Shown: one piece after another, positions 62,910 through 64,000 of the stretch | Position numbering within the stretch: position 1 is the first letter of the stretch | Layout: each line of letters starts with the position of its first letter | Assembly (NCBI GenBank): GCA_009911305.1 | Contig: QXXC01000005.1 | Location: 62,001-126,000 of the forward strand | Source of the DNA: Clostridiaceae bacterium | GTDB taxonomy: Bacteria; Bacillota; Clostridia; Lachnospirales; Lachnospiraceae | Length of the DNA: 64,000 nt | Direction of reading: 5' to 3' | Made by a program: the position numbers and the translations under genes | Notes under the pieces: generated by a model | What the model was told of the DNA's origin: nothing | Database searches by the model: none | Seen by the model: the letters and a program-made list of their open reading frames with translations, nothing else

Positions 62910-63926
62910 ATGCAGAATGATATTTTATTTTTTGCCGAACAGCGAAACGGCCGGATACAGAAGATATGCTTTGAGCTGGCCGGAGGCGCAAAGCGCCTTG
63001 CCTCTCAGACAGGCGGCCGTTCTATTGCGTTCCTGGCCGGCCAGGACGTATACGGCGAAGCGCAGTCCCTTCTGCAGGCAGGGGCAGACTGTGTGTTCTT
63101 TGCGGATTCGCCCCTTCTGGCTTATTACTCGACAGACTTTTACGCAGAGCTTATGGAACAGGCCGTTCAAAGCGTAAATCCCGGCCTGATTCTTCTGGGC
63201 TCTACCACTGTCGGAATGGATCTCGCGCCCGCCCTAGCCGTAAAGCTGGACGCCGGCCTGGCCGCGGATTGTACCGGGCTGTGGGTGGATGACGGTTTCC
63301 GGATGGCGCGCCCCAGCCTTGACGGCGCTGCGACTGACATCCTGTATTGTCCGGACGGGAATCCTGTGATCGCCACACTGCGCCCCGGCGTGCTCACACC
63401 CCTTGCCGAAGAAGAGGCGCTCTCTCTTCCCGCCGCTTCTGCGGACACGGTAAAGGAGCTTTCGCTCTCCTTGGCTGAGGAGGCGCTGCGCACACAAAAC
63501 CGGGTTGAACTCATCGAAATCGAGCCGGGAAATAAGAGGTCTGATGATATCACAAAAGCCCGTGTTCTGGCTGCCGGCGGCCGCGGAATGGGCGGCCCGG
63601 CGGGCTTTGAGACGCTTAAACGCATCGCAGAGCTTTTAGGCGGCTCAGTCGCCTGTTCCAGAGCCTGTATTGAGTCCGGATGGGCTGATACCGCCTGTCA
63701 GGTCGGACAGACCGGAAAAACCGTGCGCCCCGCCCTTTATCTCGCCTGCGGTATTTCCGGCGCCTTTCAGCACACCACCGGCATGGATGGCTCCGGCCTG
63801 ATAATCTCCATCAACAAAAACCCGGCAGCCCCGATCTTTGACATCTCGGATCTGGGGATTGTAGGCAATGTGGAAGTGATCCTGCCGCAGCTCATCCAGG
63901 CGCTGGAAGCCTATCAGGGCATTTGA
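62910..63926 (+). CDS. etfA: electron transfer flavoprotein alpha subunit
   Basis: 338 residues. The C-terminal FAD domain is canonical: VLAAGGRGMGGPAGFETLKR, SRACIESGWADTACQVGQTG, LYLACGISGAFQHTTGMDGS and INKNPAAPIFDISDLGIVGN. The N-terminal domain is the usual nucleotide-binding-like fold. With EtfB it shuttles electrons to or from the acyl-CoA dehydrogenase. A GGGGAG/CTCCCC stem follows the stop. Confidence 0.93.
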   Translation: MQNDILFFAEQRNGRIQKICFELAGGAKRLASQTGGRSIAFLAGQDVYGEAQSLLQAGADCVFFADSPLLAYYSTDFYAELMEQAVQSVNPGLILLGSTTVGMDLAPALAVKLDAGLAADCTGLWVDDGFRMARPSLDGAATDILYCPDGNPVIATLRPGVLTPLAEEEALSLPAASADTVKELSLSLAEEALRTQNRVELIEIEPGNKRSDDITKARVLAAGGRGMGGPAGFETLKRIAELLGGSVACSRACIESGWADTACQVGQTGKTVRPALYLACGISGAFQHTTGMDGSGLIISINKNPAAPIFDISDLGIVGNVEVILPQLIQALEAYQGI

Positions 63927-64000
63927 GCAGGGGAGCGCGCGTTTCTCCCCCGCCCGCCGCGCGGCCCGCAGCCGCTTAAGCGCCACTTACGGATCCTTCG

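Overview
The window is a chromosomal segment of a Gram-positive anaerobe, most likely a Lachnospiraceae (Clostridium cluster XIVa) species. Supporting signs are the ribosomal operon order, the zinc-type S14, long-form HPF, a GlpP antiterminator, fhs/fchA C1 genes, an Etf/acyl-CoA dehydrogenase cluster, choline-binding-type surface repeats and a LysM-GH18 gene of the spore-cortex type. Genus cannot be fixed from the sequence alone. Genes are moderately GC-rich, except for an AT-rich island at about 17.1-18.8 kb.

Layout. 1-8639 (minus): S10-spc operon from rpsJ to a truncated rpsE, with a promoter and structured leader at 8714-8953. 9.0-16.2 kb: choline-binding-type repeat protein, a methyltransferase (+), then (minus) xth, an isoamylase-like GH13 protein lacking its catalytic residues, and a subtilase. 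16.4-22.1 kb: a LysM-GH18 gene split by a 4,500-bp serine-recombinase element. 22.2-26.0 kb: nth, a NYN/OST-HTH protein and an intact amylosucrase-like GH13. 26.1-31.1 kb: a cobalamin-riboswitch-controlled corrinoid ABC importer with a lipoprotein CbiK. 31.3-32.3 kb: rplM-rpsI with L13 leader. 32.4-33.0 kb: a small secreted repeat protein whose promoter spacer contains ten G. 33.1-37.7 kb: prfA, prmC, a DUF1385 membrane protein, rpmE, a cluster of DnaA boxes and hpf. 37.7-40.2 kb: cytidylate-kinase-like protein and NhaD-type antiporter. 40.5-46.9 kb: a complete glp operon (glpP-K-F, two flavoproteins, DUF1667). 47.1-52.9 kb: trxB, NlpC/P60 hydrolase, fchA, fhs and a formate channel. 53.2-55.6 kb: repeat DNA, an SDR and an MBOAT acyltransferase. 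56.0-63.9 kb (+): crotonase, CoA-transferase, GntP permease, acyl-CoA dehydrogenase, MarR, EtfB and EtfA.

The most striking region is the 4.5-kb element. Its ends share an 8-bp core (TATACATA in the GH18 gene direction). The element-side flanks form a 20/22-bp inverted repeat typical of a serine-integrase attP. Joining the chromosomal halves restores an uninterrupted 384-codon LysM-GH18 frame, as in skin-type elements removed from sporulation genes. The element carries a large serine recombinase, a small neighbouring protein, an AT-rich pair (two-TM protein plus partner) sharing an N-S-x-I-G-x-x-N motif, and a par/Fst-like type I toxin-antitoxin locus: a 28-residue hydrophobic peptide gene, a convergent antisense RNA, a shared bidirectional terminator and direct repeats overlapping the toxin start. 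A duplicated remnant of an integrase C-terminus beyond the toxin locus shows that the element is a recombinant.

Coordinates were read by hand. Functional calls rest on motif recognition without database searches.
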